A DNA stretch of 64,000 nucleotides from Cheiracanthium punctorium (lineage: Eukaryota; Arthropoda; Arachnida; Araneae; Cheiracanthiidae). The stretch spans positions 430,237-494,236 of the forward strand of contig JAWZYV010013556.1 in assembly GCA_038373885.1 (NCBI GenBank), written 5' to 3'. This document shows positions 63,475 to 64,000 of the stretch, one piece after another. The notes below the pieces were generated by a model. That model saw nothing but the letters and a program-made list of their open reading frames with translations, ran no database searches and was not told the DNA's origin. The translations under genes were made by a program, and so were the position numbers. Positions within the stretch are counted from its first letter, which is position 1. Each line of letters begins with the position of its first letter.

Positions 63475-64000
63475 ACTTTACTTATCTTCGCATTCGGATA
63501 TGGATCCAGATTCTCACATTTGATTTTCTTCTCCCCTTGTATATATATATATATATATAATATAGAATAGCTAACTTACGTAATGTGAAATCCGAAGATA
63601 ATCCATTGATAAAGTGAAAAAAATAAATAATATGTATATATATTTGTATTTAAATAATCTCAATATTTATCACAGTACAATATTTTACTCATTTTATTAA
63701 TTTATCCAAGTTATGATACCTTTGCAATATTTGTTTCATAACATTTACTTTTTTTAATTACAAATCCGGAGGGGGGTTTTGTGTGTGTGTATGTGTAAAA
63801 CTTAGAGCTCAACCTTGCTATTGTTTAATAATTCAACAGTGCTGCCTGGGTTCGACTACCTTCTCCGCTTTGGAATTTATATGTTTAATTTTAGTGCAAT
63901 ATATAATATAATATATATATATAATATTATAATATATATATATATATATATATACTGTAATTTTTCAAGCTATCTTTACAATTGGAGATTGGCAGCCAAT
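63475..64000 (+). repeat. Uninterrupted copy of the 53480-54850 repeat
   Basis: The matching segments are listed at 53480-54850. Here they are separated only by about 100 bp of TA-rich DNA (63541-63645) where the other copy has foldback element 5. It runs off the right edge. Confidence 0.8.

Overview
The window is AT-rich, intron-rich, repeat-dense eukaryotic nuclear DNA. It looks like arthropod DNA and most probably a spider. That call is inference: the intact Tc1-like transposase and the short-chain dehydrogenase (SDR) family both resemble proteins I recall from orb-weaver spider genomes. No bacterial features (operons, ribosome binding sites, CRISPR arrays) are present.

The only host genes I can support are three paralogous SDRs of the sniffer/C-factor-like carbonyl reductase type. 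They share one architecture: exons of about 132, 55-58, 188, 156-168 and 225 bp, with conserved intron positions and phases. Gene A is on the minus strand (exon 1 at 17792-17923, exon 2 at 10486-10543, exon 3 at 5590-5777, exon 4 at 5171-5335); its last exon lies beyond the left edge. Gene B is complete on the plus strand (23113-38002, 252 aa). Gene C is on the plus strand (42185-61947, 255 aa if read through one frameshift). A and B are head-to-head with 5.2 kb between start codons; B and C are in tandem. B has lost the usual catalytic serine (Asn-Ile-Thr-Ala where the paralogs have Asn-Ile-Ser-Ser). C carries a one-base insertion in exon 1. A's catalytic residues are intact as far as they can be seen.

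Nearly everything else is mobile DNA in introns and intergenic space. It includes one intact Tc1-like DD34E transposon (3426-4834), two nearly identical inverted copies of a truncated hAT/ZMYM1-type element flanking gene A exon 1 (12574-13560 and 18916-19878), and at least seven short hAT elements, most with clear 8-bp target duplications. There are piggyBac-like TTAA elements (39181-39912, 43635-44335, fragment near 9312-9449) and a set of long-inverted-repeat or palindromic elements ending in CAGGGTGTCC-like termini (27589, 31502, 36909, 47265, 53560). There are also tRNA-derived SINEs of at least two families, an internally deleted mariner, a Tc1 relic, a gag-like fragment, a non-LTR RNase H relic and several tandem arrays.

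Layout: 1-3260 repeats; 3426-4834 Tc1; 5171-17923 gene A with element-filled introns; 18916-20290 hAT arm plus Tc1 relic; 22336-22684 SINE; 23113-38002 gene B; 38003-42184 3' flank with a piggyBac element holding a nested SINE; 42185-61947 gene C; 61948-64000 3' flank and a repeat that matches the site around the foldback element at 53.5 kb. All coordinates and splice sites were read by eye.
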